In this document: positions 32,792 to 33,255 of the stretch, piece after piece
Layout: each line of letters opens with the position of its first letter
Position numbering within the stretch: position 1 is the first letter of the stretch
Source of the DNA: an uncultured Actinomyces sp.
Lineage (GTDB): Bacteria; Actinomycetota; Actinomycetes; Actinomycetales; Actinomycetaceae
DNA: 33,255 nucleotides
Direction: 5' to 3'
Assembly: GCA_938041695.1 (NCBI GenBank)
Contig: CALISI010000005.1
Span: 1-33,255, forward strand
Made by a program: the position numbers and the translations under genes
Notes under the pieces: model-generated
Databases searched by the model: none
The model's input: the letters and a program-made list of their open reading frames with translations, nothing else
What the model was told of the DNA's origin: nothing

Positions 32792-33229
32792 ATGCTTCAC
32801 CTAATCTGGATTGTCAGCATCCACACGCGAAACTTCCTACACCGGCACATCCCGACCAGCATCATGCTAAACGCAATTCGCGAGCGGCGCGGCACGAAAT
32901 TGTGTACGCCAGCAATGTTCCTGGTCGTCCCGGATCACGCGGCCGGAAGCATCATCATGCTTCTCATCGGCCGGGAGACAGCTGAATGCTTCCACCTGCT
33001 GATGCTGCTCTGCATCCGGAACACGGTCACGCTTCTGGTCATGGACCCGGTAAGCGCAATGCTGTTGGCACGGGAGCACGCCACTGAGCGGCGCGGACGA
33101 CGAGCAGGCAGGCCACGCAACGGTGGGAGGACGTCAGTCAGGTGGCCCGAGACCAAGCAAGAACCAACAAGCAGAAATGCTCGCACAACGACAAAAATGG
33201 GGACTATAGGTCACGAACGTGGTGCTTAA
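32792..33229 (+). CDS. Small membrane protein, actinobacterial family of unknown function
   Basis: A 145-residue protein. HTRNFLHRHIPTSIMLNAIR, ERRGTKLCTPAMFLVVP and LMLLCIRNTVTLLVMDPVSAMLL follow the pattern of a small actinobacterial membrane protein I know from uncharacterised genes (at times mislabelled sulfate permease) near mobile or defence regions. Two to three hydrophobic segments are visible, and the C-terminus after about 105 is basic and disordered. ATG 32792 follows GGAGAAGG. Several positions differ from the usual sequence (for example KLCTPAM), so the copy could be diverged or decaying. Confidence 0.5.
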   Translation: MLHLIWIVSIHTRNFLHRHIPTSIMLNAIRERRGTKLCTPAMFLVVPDHAAGSIIMLLIGRETAECFHLLMLLCIRNTVTLLVMDPVSAMLLAREHATERRGRRAGRPRNGGRTSVRWPETKQEPTSRNARTTTKMGTIGHERGA

Positions 33230-33255
33230 GTTCCGGGTTTAGGTTGGGATTGCGG

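Noticed and set aside
32867..33186. Minus-strand frames at the right end
   Set aside because: They are antisense to the membrane-protein pattern recognised on the plus strand.

Overview
The window is high-G+C actinobacterial DNA, most likely from an Actinomyces/Schaalia-type host. This is inferred from the N-terminus of RpoB, the codon use and the accessory gene families; no database was searched. It contains a complete integrative and conjugative element (ICE) of about 23.3 kb set in a tRNA gene, flanked by chromosome on both sides, followed by a small defence-like island.

Layout: 1-1130 is chromosome (5' part of rpoB on the minus strand with a well-formed promoter). A 39-bp perfect direct repeat at 1131-1169 and 24405-24443 marks attL and attR; the right copy is the 3' half of an intact CAU-anticodon tRNA gene on the minus strand. 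Inside the element, from left to right: a tyrosine integrase split by one extra G in a G7 run; parA and a small parB-like gene surrounded by four clusters of a 9-bp tandem repeat (TGCCAGC core); a cassette with a small anchored protein, a glutaredoxin-like protein, a transglycosylase/NlpC-P60 wall hydrolase and a membrane protein; a VbhA-like/Fic toxin-antitoxin pair; a serine resolvase; a candidate oriT region; mobC and a MOBP-type relaxase; two accessory genes; then, on the minus strand, a tightly overlapped type IV secretion operon (P-loop protein, pilin-like protein, VirB8-like protein, VirB6-like protein, SCO6880-like VirB3/VirB4-N protein, VirB4-like ATPase, VirD4 coupling protein, Ala-rich protein); two winged-helix proteins that could act in replication or control; an excisionase; and a divergent XRE-type regulator whose reading frame runs into the tRNA.

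The relaxase and MobC would nick and carry the DNA, VirD4 would couple it to the secretion channel, and the wall hydrolase would open the peptidoglycan. Integrase and Xis would excise the element. ParA, the small ParB-like protein and the repeat clusters suggest that the excised circle is actively segregated. The Fic module probably stabilises the element.

To the right of the tRNA lie a fructosamine-kinase family gene, a DUF262 protein with a C-terminal RAMA-like domain, and a minus-strand two-gene operon of a DNA methyltransferase and a GHKL-type ATPase with a possible PD-(D/E)xK nuclease domain. The last pair looks like an unusual restriction-modification-type defence unit and is, with the repeat-flanked parAB locus, the most interesting part of the window. 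A small membrane protein ends the window.
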